A stretch of 64,000 bases of DNA from Sophora flavescens (Eukaryota > Streptophyta > Magnoliopsida > Fabales > Fabaceae), in assembly GCA_030762895.1 (NCBI GenBank), contig CM061070.1, forward strand, positions 36,545,652-36,609,651, written 5' to 3'. The notes below the pieces were generated by a model. It saw nothing but the letters and a program-made list of their open reading frames with translations. It was not told where the DNA came from and ran no database searches. Of the stretch, positions 21,652-33,843 are shown one piece after another (position 1 is the stretch's first letter; each line of letters opens with the position of its first letter). The position numbers and the translations under genes were made by a program.

Positions 21652-22524
21652 CCCTTCTCCTTAGTTAGTTTTTGTTTGTGATTTTAAAACTCTTAAATAA
21701 TTTGAGAAGATCAAGAGTTTTCTTTTATTAATAAATTTGTTAAGTGTTTTCAGGATAATAAGGAAGGAGAAGCAAAAAGAGCAGGGAGAAACAAAGCCAA
21801 AAAGCATGTGAACCAGCACCAACTACCGCCTTGGTGAGCCGTTCCAATTTTTCTCCTCTCTAGCTTAATTATTTACATTGGGGACAATGTAAGTTTTTAA
21901 GCTTGAGGTAGGGGTATTTTGCATTTGCATTTTGCATGTTGCATTCATATAGTTTTGCATGATAGCTTTGCATGATCACACAATTAGATTGCCCTTGCTT
22001 AGATTTTGCATCCAATTGTGAGAACTAAGTGCCTATTAAATTGAGATAGTGAATTTTTGAACCCAATTTTTAACATTCTTGTGATATGGCTGCAAATGAA
22101 AATGTTTGAGATAATCTTGGATGGTTGATAATTAGCATATGGTTCTATAGATTTGTGTTGCTCATTGATGGTTGAACTACTAAAATGTGAGATTTTGAGC
22201 CAAAAGGGGTACTCACAAAATTCTACCCCATTCTTTGTGTTAGAGTGTTGTTCCTCTTGGATTGTTTTCTCTAGAACTTGACTTAAAACCATTTTGAAGC
22301 TTAAAAATTTTTGAAAACATTTTTGAAAATGATTGAGGCAATAGGTATTTTTCTGGCCTTCTGAGCTTTGAATGATGAAATGCTACCCCTTAGCTGCCCA
22401 ATTTTGAGCCTGAAAGAATAGAAATACTTTTCTTGGTACCTTGAAATATATTGTTAAATGATGTTTGGTAGGATACCTTCTAAAGTATTACAAAAGGGTA
22501 ATAGGGTAGTTGAAGAAAGTATGG

Positions 22525-22700
22525 GATGAAAGAATCAGAAGAAGAAGAAAAAAAAAAAAATCTCTTGAGCTGAAAATTTTCCCTTCTCCAAATAAAAGAA
22601 AAACAAAAGAAAAACAAAAATAAAATATATAGAGAAGGGGATGACAAAAAGAAATGAGAAATAAAAAGAAAAAGAAAGAAAAGAAAGGTGGAAAAATAAA
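22525..22700. repeat. A/G-rich low-complexity tract, internal region 1
   Basis: Long purine-rich stretch (GAAGAAGAAGAAAA, AGAAAAACAAAAG, AAGAAAGAAAAG). Its plus-strand position downstream of the ORF is typical of Athila/Tat-type untranslated regions. The antisense frames through it are low-complexity artefacts. Copy 2 is at about 26968-27130. Confidence 0.85.
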
Positions 22701-23221
22701 TCGAAAACCCAAGAAGGTATTTTAGAAGGTGTCATGATTTGCAATGCTTAATGTTTTGTGTAGCCTTTTGAAATGTCCTTTTCTTGATTGCCCCACCTAA
22801 CGATTAATCCCATGGCCAAGTTACAACCAAAGCAAAAGACCTCTTGATTCTTAATTGTTTTCATTAATAAAGTAGAGATTTGGTTGATAGTCAAGCCTAT
22901 GGTAGAATTCTTTCCTTGAGGAAAATGGAGCGAATTGTTATATACCCCTAAACACTTGAGTAAGGTAGAAAGAGAGCCAAGCAAATGAACAAGCTTGGGG
23001 TGAGCTTCAGGTGAGAAAGAGTGCCCGAATCAGTGAGAATATGAATTTAGAGAACCTAAGCCTCTAATTGGACTTGAATTGATCGTCTCTTGCTGAATTG
23101 TTTGAATTGCCTATTACTTGGATCATTTACTCGGGTTCTTAGTTCACTATCCATGTTCTGTTTATTCTTCTGGCCTTAGTGATTGCTTGAGGACAAGCAA
23201 TTGAATAAGCTTGGGGTGATT

Positions 23222-24618
23222 TGATAGTGTGATTTTACATCATGTTTTCTGTACACTTTTGCATGCATTTTTCATATAGATTAGGCATTCTTTATTTGAT
23301 TTTAGTTAGATTTTCCCTTGGAACGGGTGAAGCAGTTTCTTGGTGTTGTTTTGCAGGAATTAATGTAAAAATGCTCAGAATTTAGCCTTGATGGAGCTTG
23401 GATGAAAAAGAGCCTGAAAAGAGAAGAAATTGAGCCAAGCAGAATTCTGGTGATTCGCCCCGCGAGACTGGATTCGCCTCGCGACCCTGAGAGCTGACTG
23501 TTCCAACAGAATGTCATCTTTCTGGTTCACCCCGCGAACCATGTCTCGCCTCGCGAGTCTGGAAACCAGAAGCCATCACGCCCAGGCCCTAATGCTCCTC
23601 ACAGGCATATTGAAGAATCATTTTACTGTCTCGCGACGCGAAGCCACTCTCGCCTCGCGAGAGCCGTTTCTCAACAACAGCAGATTTTAATATTCGCCTC
23701 GCGAGCGACCGCAGAACTGATTGGTATAAGTTGCTGTTTTAGGGCAGAATTGAAGTTTTTTTGGGGGAGCTCTTGGAGGAGGCACTTGGAGCTGCGGCTT
23801 AGATTAGGGTTTCAACCCTAGTAGGGGATGTTTTCCTTGCTCTGGGAATGGAAGAAGATTGGAGGATTCTTCTATGGAGTTTGCTTCATCCCTTCTCTCC
23901 TTTTCTTTTGTATTCTCATTTATTATGAGTAGTTAAATCCCCTATTGTTGGGGTTAGATGTAGCTTTTCTGAACTTGTTTGTATTTGATTTGGTGTTTTA
24001 ATGCAAGTTTCTAATTCTTTATGAGTATGTGATTCTGTGCTTAATGCTTTCCTTGGCTTAGCTACCCATAGGAATGATATGTTGCTTTGATAGACAATTG
24101 ACAGATCGATGTTAAGGCATGCTCATGAATCATATGCCAAGTAGGTCAAGAATCTAGACATAGGTGTTGGCTGCTTGCAATCTTATAAGTCTTGACTTAA
24201 TGCAAAATCTCAGGTTATTCCACCTAAGACATTAGGGCTTAATTTGGGGTTTTAGGCTCAATGCACCTAAGACATTAGGCTTGAGTATTTTAGAAAAGGC
24301 TTGATTGTCATTATTGAACTAGAACTTGTGTTAGACGCCATTTCATTGCAATTAAGGGAGGATTAGTGTAGTCTAACCCTGACAATCTCAACCGCATTTC
24401 TTTTGCCTTCCAAGTGTTCGATAAAATTCCCAAAAGACCAAAAAATATTTTATTTCCTTATTTTATGATCTTTTCATACCATAGTTTAGTCTAGATAGTT
24501 GTTGAGTTTGTGAATTGGTAATTGGCAACCGATCCCTGTGGATACGATAACCGGTCTTACCACCGTATTACTTGTTTGCGACGAGGTGCACTTGCTTTTA
24601 TTCTAAAAATACGCATCA
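23222..24618 (+). repeat. LTR2 (middle, mosaic LTR)
   Basis: 1397 bp. Its left half shares with LTR3, against LTR1, CTTGGAACGGG, AGCAGAATTC, CCAACAGAATG, CCCTAATGC, the AACAACAGCAGATT variant and loss of the 19-bp GC-rich unit. Near its right end it has GCTTTTATTC like LTR1, where LTR3 has GCCTTTATTC. It is adjoined on the left by the 3' tail of internal region 1 and on the right by a PBS. Confidence 0.92.
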
Positions 24619-24624
24619 AGTTTT

Positions 24625-24641
24625 TGGCGCCGTTGCCGGGG
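24625..24641 (+). other. Primer binding site, tRNA-Asp, second internal region
   Basis: The same TGGCGCCGTTGCCGGGG as at 20182, placed six bases after LTR2. Confidence 0.9.
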
Positions 24642-24825
24642 ATTGGCTTTGCCAATATCAGTAGTAACAAATGAGATAACTAATTTAGACATTTATTTAT
24701 TTATTTTATTTTTCTGTATATATTTTTGATATCCTTCCTAGTTAGTTTTGTATATATTTTTGGATTTGTGTTCCTTTGATCTTGGGCTTATTTGTCTGTG
24801 AGGTGGGAATTGATTTGACAGGATC

Positions 24826-26094
24826 ATGGACTACAATTATTATCAGCCATCTGATGCAGAAATGGAAATATCTGAGCTGCAGCTGCGGGAAGATATGCTG
24901 CAATTAGCCATAAACATCCAACAAGTGAGTAATGAGTTGTTAAGGGCAACTGTCTCTCCTCCACCAGTGGTAGGCTATTCTGAATGGGGAAATCAATTTC
25001 CCAACACTTCCACTCCATGGTGGGGGAATCCTCCAAACAATACTTGGATTGATCAAGAGGAACATTGGGAATCTTCCACATCTTCATATCAACCACAACC
25101 ATCTAAATGGTATGATGAGCCATCCCCATTGGAAGTTGCTTGGGAGAACTTCAAATCCGCATTCCCAGTCGAGGTTGAGCAACCTATCCCGGATAGTCGG
25201 TCTCAATTAGATGGTATTTTGGAGAACTTCATGGTAACAACAATGGAAGAATTAAAAAATCAAGAAGACACCATTCGAAGTTTCGGGGTACGTATTGAGG
25301 AAATCTCTAACCAACTATCCGGAATGTCAAAAGGGAACTTGATGGATGATGATGAAGATGATGCAATAATGGATGATGAGGAAGATGAAGAAGTGGGAGC
25401 AATCAACTTAAGAAGTGAAGTTGTTTGTAAGAATATAGTTGCACCACCTCCCATTGAACCCTTGACTCAAGAGACTGAGAAGAAGAGGCATTTGGAGGAC
25501 ATCTATTTCACCATGCTTGAGGATGATGAGGAACTTTTGGAACTAAATGATTCTATTGGCTCTTATGCATGTGTTGATTGTGATGGGAGAAACACTTGTG
25601 TGGTTTGTGCTGAGATTTCTGCATATTTGAAAGGTGATGAATTTGGTAATGCTGAGAGTGAAGATTGCACAGAAGCCAAAGCACCACCAGTGATCCTCTC
25701 CACTTGTTTGCCACCTCACATTTTGAAGCAATCAACAATGGAGTTCATGCCTCTTCCTGAGAAACCGGATGTTGCATCTTTAAATATAAAGGCACCATGG
25801 CTAGTCCAAGAGGTTGAACCCCATTTTTATTGGGAAGATTTTGTTGATGAAGGGGTCATCTTTGACCCAAGAGGGAGTGAGAAGTCCTTCCCACTTGAAG
25901 AAGTCACCATGATTTTCAAGCACTCACTCCCATATTTATGCTGCAAACCGTGGGATCCAGGTGAAGGATCTCACATGGTTAGCATCCCTTGGTCCTTATA
26001 CCACAGGTTATGGGATCCAGGTGGATGTTTCTTAATGAGTCAAGCCAGTGACGTTAAAGAAGCGCTTACTGGGAGGCAACCCAGGTTTTCTTAA
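24826..26094 (+). CDS. 422-aa protein of non-autonomous Athila/Tat-like element, copy 2
   Basis: Same length and reading frame as the ORF at 20383-21651. The predicted proteins differ at one position only, residue 199 (Ala in copy 1, Val here), next to the INLRS motif. A few silent changes are seen, for example AACCAA to AATCAA near 25260. All landmarks are kept: helical segment, acidic run, CxxC-x5-CxxC cluster and the C-terminal GRQPRFS. The near identity is expected if the array formed recently by recombination, so it is not by itself evidence of selection. Confidence 0.75.
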   Translation: MDYNYYQPSDAEMEISELQLREDMLQLAINIQQVSNELLRATVSPPPVVGYSEWGNQFPNTSTPWWGNPPNNTWIDQEEHWESSTSSYQPQPSKWYDEPSPLEVAWENFKSAFPVEVEQPIPDSRSQLDGILENFMVTTMEELKNQEDTIRSFGVRIEEISNQLSGMSKGNLMDDDEDDAIMDDEEDEEVGAINLRSEVVCKNIVAPPPIEPLTQETEKKRHLEDIYFTMLEDDEELLELNDSIGSYACVDCDGRNTCVVCAEISAYLKGDEFGNAESEDCTEAKAPPVILSTCLPPHILKQSTMEFMPLPEKPDVASLNIKAPWLVQEVEPHFYWEDFVDEGVIFDPRGSEKSFPLEEVTMIFKHSLPYLCCKPWDPGEGSHMVSIPWSLYHRLWDPGGCFLMSQASDVKEALTGRQPRFS

Positions 26095-27662
26095 CCCTTC
26101 TCCTTAGTTAGTTTTTGTTTGTGATTTTAAAACTCTTAAATAATTTGAGAAGATCAAGAGTTTTCTTTTATTAATAAATTTGTTAAGTGTTTTCAGGATA
26201 ATAAGGAAGGAGAAGCAAAAAGAGCAGGGAGAAACAAAGCCAAAAAGCATGTGAACCAGCACCAACTACCGCCTTGGTGAGCCGTTCCAATTTTTCTCCT
26301 CTCTAGCTTAATTATTTACATTGGGGACAATGTAAGTTTTTAAGCTTGAGGTAGGGGTATTTTGCATTTGCATTTTGCATGTTGCATTCATATAGTTTTG
26401 CATGATAGCTTTGCATGATCACACAATTAGATTGCCCTTGCTTAGATTTTGCATCCAATTGTGAGAACTAAGTGCCTATTAAATTGAGATAGTGAATTTT
26501 TGAACCCAATTTTTAACATTCTTGTGATATGGCTGCAAATGAAAATGTTTGAGATAATCTTGGATGGTTGATAATTAGCATATGGTTCTATAGATTTGTG
26601 TTGCTCATTGATGGTTGAACTACTAAAATGTGAGATTTTGAGCCAAAAGGGGTACTCACAAAATTCTACCCCATTCTTTGTGTTAGAGTGTTGTTCCTCT
26701 TGGATTGTTTTCTCTAGAACTTGACTTAAAACCATTTTGAAGCTTAAAAATTTTTGAAAACATTTTTGAAAATGATTGAGGCAATAGGTATTTTTCTGGC
26801 CTTCTGAGCTTTGAATGATGAAATGCTACCCCTTAGCTGCCCAATTTTGAGCCTGAAAGAATAGAAATACTTTTCTTGGTACCTTGAAATATATTGTTAA
26901 ATGATGTTTGGTAGGATACCTTCTAAAGTATTACAAAAGGGTAATAGGGTAGTTGAAGAAAGTATGGGATGAAAGAATCAGAAGAAGAAGAAAAAAAAAA
27001 ATCTCTTGAGCTGAAAATTTTCCCTTCTCCAAATAAAAGAAAAACAAAAGAAAAACAAAAATAAAATATATAGAGAAGGGGATGACAAAAAGAAATGAGA
27101 AATAAAAAGAAAAAGAAAGAAAAGAAAGGTGGAAAAATAAATCGAAAACCCAAGAAGGTATTTTAGAAGGTGTCATGATTTGCAATGCTTAATGTTTTGT
27201 GTAGCCTTTTGAAATGTCCTTTTCTTGATTGCCCCACCTAACGATTAATCCCATGGCCAAGTTACAACCAAAGCAAAAGACCTCTTGATTCTTAATTGTT
27301 TTCATTAATAAAGTAGAGATTTGGTTGATAGTCAAGCCTATGGTAGAATTCTTTCCTTGAGGAAAATGGAGCGAATTGTTATATACCCCTAAACACTTGA
27401 GTAAGGTAGAAAGAGAGCCAAGCAAATGAACAAGCTTGGGGTGAGCTTCAGGTGAGAAAGAGTGCCCGAATCAGTGAGAATATGAATTTAGAGAACCTAA
27501 GCCTCTAATTGGACTTGAATTGATCGTCTCTTGCTGAATTGTTTGAATTGCCTATTACTTGGATCATTTACTCGGGTTCTTAGTTCACTATCCATGTTCT
27601 GTTTATTCTTCTGGCCTTAGTGATTGCTTGAGGACAAGCAATTGAATAAGCTTGGGGTGATT

Positions 27663-29058
27663 TGATAGTGTGATTTTACATCATGTTTTCTGTACACTTT
27701 TGCATGCATTTTTCATATAGATTAGGCATTCTTTATTTGATTTTAGTTAGATTTTCCCTTGGAACGGGTGAAGCAGTTTCTTGGTGTTGTTTTGCAGGAA
27801 TTAATGTAAAAATGCTCAGAATTTAGCCTTGATGGAGCTTGGATGAAAAAGAGCCTGAAAAGAGAAGAAATTGAGCCAAGCAGAATTCTGGTGATTCGCC
27901 CCGCGAGACTGGATTTGCCTCGCGACCCTGAGAGCTGACTGTTCCAACAGAATGTCATCTTTCTGGTTCGCCCCGCGAACCATGTCTCGCCTCGCGAGTC
28001 TGGAAACCAGAAGCCATCACGCCCAGGCCCTAATGCTCCTCACGGGCATATTGAAGAATCATTTTACTGTCTCGCGACGCGAAGCCACTCTCGCCTCGCG
28101 AGAGCCGTTTCTCAACAACAGCAGATTTTAATATTCGCCTCGCGAGCGACCGCAGAACTGATTGGTATAAGTTGCTGTTTTAGGGCAGAATTGAAGTTTT
28201 TTTGGGGGAGCTCTTGGAGGAGGCACTTGGAGCTGCGGCTAGATTAGGGTTTCAACCCTAGTAGGGGATGTTTTCCTTGCTCTGGGAATGGAAGAAGATT
28301 GGAGGATTCTTCTATGGAGTTTGCTTCATCCCTTCTCTCCTTTTCTTTTGTATTCTCATTTATTATGAGTAGTTAAATCCCCTATTGTTGGGGTTAGATG
28401 TAGCTTTTCTGAACTTGTTTGTATTTGATTTGGTGTTTTAATGCAAGTTTCTAATTCTTTATGAGTATGTGATTCTGTGCTTAATGCTTTCCTTGGCTTA
28501 GCTACCCATAGGAATGATATGTTGCTTTGATAGACAATTGACAGATCGATGTTAAGGCATGCTCATGAATCATATGCCAAGTAGGTCAAGAATCTAGACA
28601 TAGGTGTTGGCTGCTTGCAATCTTATAAGTCTTGACTTAATGCAAAATCTCAGGTTATTCCACCTAAGACATTAGGGCTTAATTTGGGGTTTTAGGCTCA
28701 ATGCACCTAAGACATTAGGCTTGAGTATTTTAGAAAAGGCTTGATTGTCATTATTGAACTAGAACTTGTGTTAGACGCCATTTCATTGCAATTAAGGGAG
28801 GATTAGTGTAGTCTAACCCTGACAATCTCAACCGCATTTCTTTTGCCTTCCAAGTGTTCGATAAAATTCCCAAAAGACCAAAAAATATTTTATTTCCTTA
28901 TTTTATGATCTTTTCATACCATAGTTTAGTCTAGATAGTTGTTGAGTTTGTGAATTGGTAATTGGCAACCGATCCCTGTGGATACGATAACCGGTCTTAC
29001 CACCGTATTACTTGTTTGCGACGAGGTGCACTTGCCTTTATTCTAAAAATACGCATCA
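27663..29058 (+). repeat. LTR3 (3' LTR) of tandem array
   Basis: 1396 bp, ending CGCATCA. Directly followed by the right target duplication GTGCT (29059-29063). It shares the left-half variants and the 19-bp deletion with LTR2. Confidence 0.93.
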
Positions 29059-29063
29059 GTGCT
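29059..29063. other. Target-site duplication, right copy (GTGCT)
   Basis: Matches 18755-18759 exactly. Confidence 0.85.
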
Positions 29064-30084
29064 CAACAAATAAAGGTTTCGAGATAAGGAAACTAGAAAG
29101 AATGGGAATATCCTTCACCAACCGATCCAAATCGATTCAAATCGTAAAAACTGAGTCGAAAAACAAAAAAAACCAAAAACGGAAAAAATTACTTTTTTCT
29201 TTGGATTCGATCAGATTTTGGATCTCCTAGTGAAATCCAATCCAAACTGATCTACTATATACATATACTATTATTTTTGAAATTATAGTATTAATCGTAC
29301 TTAAGCATTGTTTTTCGTATTTTTATGTCTCTCATTCACTTTAATATTTTTGTTGGAATGACATATATGAGACTATTTAGAATAAATATTAATATCTTGA
29401 TGCATACTAAAATTTTTTCATACTAAAAGTTTTGATGCATAACTTATATATACTTGATTGAGTAAACGTGGAAAATAGGATACCAATTAGGTATATTTGA
29501 AAAATAATTAGATACAATTTATTTCTAGCTGATTCAAGGAAATTAAAAAAATAGGATATGTGAAAGTAAATATAAAGATTAACATAAAAGAATGTGTTAA
29601 AAATATCGATAATTATTTTTTCTCAAACTCCCAAGTTAAAATTTTGTCAAGAATCCTCTAGAATTTTCCTCACTCACCATCAAATCAAATAATGGTTAAT
29701 AAAGAACAAATAGTTGCAGCTTTTCATAAGGGTTATATTATTCTAACATAGACAGAGGTTAACATAAGTATTGACACCCTAAACTAGTTCCCGTAAATGA
29801 AGATTAACTTTTGTCCACTATTAAATAAGTAGAAAGGACACTTGACATAATAAAAAAAATAATGTATGACAAAAACCGAATTATCAAATACAATCCAAAC
29901 TGCATTTGATTGAATTGGATTGGATCGTGTGTTTTTTAAGGAAGCAAACCGATCCAATCCAAACCGTACGTTGTTTTCATCATTGGATTGAATGACTTTT
30001 TAGCTCAAAACAGATCCAATCCAATCCACGAACACTCCAATGTGGAAAACACTTTGGGATAAGCTAATCAAGGGAAACATTTTT
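29064..30084. other. Gene-free AT-rich stretch with CCAATCC-type repeats
   Basis: No coding feature recognised. Short degenerate runs of the CCAATCCAAACCGATCC kind occur at 29108-29150, 29235-29250 and 29893-30030. They suggest a decayed repeat, but I cannot place it in a family. Confidence 0.4.
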
Positions 30085-31755
30085 AGACTCCACTTAGTGC
30101 TAGCTACCTACCCAAAATTTTATCCTACCTAGTCCTAAGCCCCATTACAACCTAATAAGTCCTCTTGCTGTGTGCAGTTTTGGGAATGTTCTAATGAGAT
30201 TAGAAGCTTGTCAAGCTTATATCAGAGCTGCATATGACTGATGATTGAGTGGTCCTAATTACAGAGTGATTGAGGAAAACAACCCACTGTTCTGAGTGCT
30301 TATTGCTGCAGCATGTGTTTAGCTTGAAAATGATTTCTATGATTGATCAGCTGATTTGTGTTGCATGATTGTTGAGGATTAGAGTTTGTTGAGTGGAAAA
30401 TATTGTTTTTGTGGAAGGAACTTTTGGAGTGGTCTATGCAGTCATAGATGTTTGTTTAGGAATGTGTGATTCTTGTAACATTTTCTTTTCATTACTTGAG
30501 GACAAGCAATGTTTCAAGTTTGGGGGTGTGATAACTCTTAGAATAAGAGTTATCTACTTTCTTTTAATTAGAACTTTTGTTATCCTTAAGTATTTTATGT
30601 AGAAATTTTAGATGTTTCAAATAAGTTTTGTGAATATGTGTTAATGTGCAAACTGTAGGTAATTTTCTGTTTTTAAGTGTTAGGAATATGCTTATGTTAT
30701 TTTGTTCTTTTCTGTAGGTTTTTGCTATAGCGTGTTCATCTCTGCTAAAAAATGCTCTGCAAGTGTTGTAGCATATGTACGCAAGCTCCTCTTCATAAAA
30801 GGACCAGTGCCTGCTAGCACATTTTCTCTCTCATGTTGGGGCGCTCCAATTGTTTAGGACGTGGACCAGACAAGTGCCTAGGGACCCGTGTCACTACATT
30901 ATGGGAAATGGGCCAAGGGTATTAATTTAATGATATAATGGTTGGCCCAAAAGTAGGAAAGGGAAAGAGTCCTTAAAAACCCTAAGCAAGGACACTCACA
31001 AAGATCTTTACACATCAATTCTGATATTCCCTGACCTAAGGAGCAGTCGCAAGTCATCTTCTACCTCTCCATTGTTCATTTTCATTTTTCCTCCATTGTA
31101 ATGAATGATTCTTTCATTTTATATTTTATTTTTGGTTTTTATAAGGTCATTATGAGCTAAACTTGTTGTAGCTATGAGTATGTGACCTTGTAATGAATGT
31201 TTAGCTGATTTTATGTGAAGTTGTGCTACTGCATTTTCTCTGGCCTTGTGCGTGAATAATGTTAATTTGAGATTGATCAACTTAAGTAAATGGTAAGCGT
31301 TTTGAACTTGGAAAAGTTAAGTTGAGTGGAATTAGTCAAGAGATAAGGGTTAAGTCGCTAATTGGAAAATTAGTTGATGTTGAATGGATTAGGAATTATC
31401 ATTCAAATCCTTAACCTACCTGGAACATGCTTAATTATTAGAGGGTGTAATTAATATGAATCTAGGAATAGAACGCATTTAATAATGAACCTTATCTTTA
31501 ATGTGTTGGAAAGCATAACTTTTCTTCCTGGATCTAAATGTTGCAGCATGAATAGAGCATAAATAAGCTAAATTGAAATTACTTGGAATCATACCTGTAG
31601 CTATAATTAGCATCTCTGTTTACAACCCCATGTTTATTTTCTTCCTCCTTAAGTTCTTTGTTTACTCGTGTTATTTCAACTATTGAACATCGTCACTTTC
31701 ACACACTATTTGTGTCACCTTTTCATCTTGCCTTAATAGAACTATTAAATTGAGT
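30085..31755 (+). mobile_element. Gypsy (Athila/Tat-type) 3' tail plus LTR, partial
   Basis: From about 30085 the sequence resembles the untranslated tail of these elements (CCCCATTACAACCTAATAAG), ending in GAGGACAAGCAATG...AGTTTGGGGGTG at 30497-30527. The LTR then starts TGATAACTCTTA at about 30529. LTR-like sequence continues to roughly 31755, but no TG/CA end with a PBS follows, so it is truncated on the right. It is related in plan to, but not a copy of, the 18760-29058 family. 31756-32261 that follows is gene-free. Confidence 0.6.
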
Positions 31756-32261
31756 TTTGGTAAATTTGTATATCATTATAATCCTCATGGGAACAATCTT
31801 TCTTACACTATTACTATTTGTTGCGACTGTGTACACTTGCACATACTTATCACATATGTGTTTAAGGCAACATAATGATTCTATTTATACACACGAGCGG
31901 GTAATGCAGTTAGTGAAGATGTGCAGTCGTGCGTTTTCAAAGAGAAACCATAATTAGAAGTTACAACATTGGTGGAGAAGAGGAAGAGATCAAGAGATCA
32001 CATGCAGTTGTACTTTGTTGCTTGGTATCATTCCTGCCAAAAATTGTGCTATCAAGTTGTAATAGCGTTTTCCATAGAAGCACTATTAAATGTATCCATT
32101 TTAATAGTGTTTGCTACATCAAGCGCTATTAAAGATATGATTCACCTAAATTAGCTATATATTAAAGGTTTGTACTATTACTCTTTCTCACTCTTTCAAA
32201 CTAGTGTGCGCTTTCAAACTTTTGTTCTCTCTCTCTCTCTCTCAATCTCTTTAGTCGATAC

Positions 32262-33772
32262 TGTTGGAACCAAAGTGATTTGGATTTAATTAATCTCTAA
32301 GTTTTGATGTTAACAAAATGATTAAATTTGCTTGGCAAAGTATTAGTTGAAATCTAACATGTGCTATTTAGTTATGCAGGAACGCTTAAAATTATAAGAC
32401 ATGCATGGAAACTTAGAATAAGTTTTCATATGTATCTACTTGGACTCATAAAGATAAATGCACATCCACCCATGTAGACAGGCTACTCAATGTTTTGGTA
32501 AAATTATTTATTTATTTAATTAAGTTGAATGGTTTCTTTAAGTGGACGAGGTACTAAATGTTTGCTAGACAGATTTTAAGTTTAAAATCAAAAAGACTAG
32601 TTTAAACTTGACACGTCAGTAGACGAGTTCATTGATCGAGTAGACGAACTCTAATTGTCACGCCACTAGACGGAGTTCGAGATAACTCACTGAGATATAG
32701 CAAGTGTAAACTTGACAGTAGACGAGAGAATATGCCACGTCAGTGGACAAGTTAAATGAAAGAGTGAATAGACTTCGTTATTACACAAAACTGTGTGGAC
32801 GAAGATTTTTGAATAGACGAGCTTCTATCTCTTATGTATATGTTGTTCTAAAAATGAATAAATGCAATCTGACCCACAATGAATTTATTTCAAATGATTG
32901 ATATTTAATTCAATAGAATATTTGTTCTTTCTATTTGTTTTATCTGGTTAACGCTTTGTTTCCTTGTAAGAAAATCATAGTACCATCGAGGAAATACAAA
33001 AAGCAAATAGTACAATGAGGAAATGAAAAGTGACTTGTATGAATGATTCTTTACTGCTGGAAAAAGATGGATTGTACACAAAGGAGGAAAGAAAGTTTTC
33101 AAGGTACAAATTGCTTAGAAACAATGACCCTCTGTTCTGTGAAAATGTGATAACCAAGAGTACATTTCACAAAGGTCTATAAATAGATAGCCTTAGATAC
33201 TGAAGAACAACTTTTTGCTAGCCCAACTTTTGCCAATCAATAATCGCTTTTATTCTTTCATTATTTCAAAAGCAAAAGTCTGTAATCCTTTAGTTTGAAT
33301 ATTGTGAAAATATTCATCTGATCTTAAACTTTCATATCCTCACACATAATGAGTTAAGAAGATCATAAGTTAAATCTATTTGTTAGATTTAGAGCCTGAA
33401 AAGGCTTGGTAAGAAAGGAATACTTGTAAGCCTAGAGAGGTGTTGAATACTTGGTTGTAATCTATTTGGAGAAATAGTGGATAAAACCTTCAAGTCGAAG
33501 GGACTTGACGAAGCTCTTGATTGAAAGAGAGTGAACTAGGATAAAATCACTTGTGTGAATCTTCTATCCCTAAACTCTTTTGTTTTATTTGTTTGTACTG
33601 ATTGTGGGGTTTTGATATTGCTTTTGTTAAGCTTCTAAAAGATCTATTTGTGTGTGCTTATTTCTATGTTAATCTTTTTGTGTGAGAAATCTCTTTTGAA
33701 AAAGGTTGTTTTTGAAAATTATTAACAAATACAATTCAACCCTCATTCTTATGTTTGCCTGTGTCAACTTCA
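32262..33772 (+). repeat. 5' LTR of the deleted Copia element
   Basis: 1511 bp from TGTTGGAACCAAAG to CAACTTCA. It includes a TATAAATA box at 33178-33185. A (CT)n run sits in the flank just before it (32226-32243). The last part is repeated at 37092-37562. Confidence 0.88.
33178..33185 (+). promoter_or_regulatory. TATA box of Copia LTR
   Basis: TATAAATA within GGTCTATAAATAGATAG, about 600 bp before the LTR end. Confidence 0.55.
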
Positions 33773-33774
33773 GT

Positions 33775-33786
33775 TGGTATCAGAGC
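33775..33786 (+). other. Primer binding site, tRNA-Met
   Basis: TGGTATCAGAGC, the standard complement of initiator tRNA-Met, two bases after the LTR end. Confidence 0.9.
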
Positions 33787-33843
33787 TCGGTCTCGAAAGG
33801 GTTGAGCATCTAACAAGTGCTGAGGGAGTACGATCTAACAACC

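Larger units (their letters stand above)
18760..29058 (+). mobile_element. Tandem LTR-INT-LTR-INT-LTR array of a non-autonomous Athila/Tat-like gypsy element
   Basis: Three near-identical LTRs of about 1.4 kb (18760-20175, 23222-24618, 27663-29058) alternate with two near-identical internal regions of about 3.05 kb. The LTRs start TGATAGTG and end CGCATCA. A tRNA-Asp PBS follows LTR1 and LTR2. Each internal region carries one 422-codon ORF, a long A/G-rich 3' segment, and the GAGGACAAGCAA...GCTTGGGGTG tail that precedes LTRs in Athila/Tat elements. There is no protease, RT, RNase H or integrase, so mobility would depend on enzymes supplied elsewhere. The single GTGCT duplication flanks the complete array. 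Confidence 0.93.

Noticed and set aside
22488..22744. Minus-strand Phe/Leu-rich frames that look like membrane proteins (also 26923-27185)
   Set aside because: They are the complement of an A/G-rich tract; composition alone explains the hydrophobicity.
18760..29058. Two independent side-by-side insertions of the same element
   Set aside because: The inner LTR is shared, not doubled, and has no flanking duplication; one GTGCT pair brackets the whole array.
18760..29058. Pure assembly duplication
   Set aside because: The copies differ by real changes (19-bp unit, residue 199, poly-A length, scattered substitutions). Long reads would still be decisive.
29108..30030. Telomere-like or satellite array from CCAATCC runs
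   Set aside because: Too short and irregular; no constant period.
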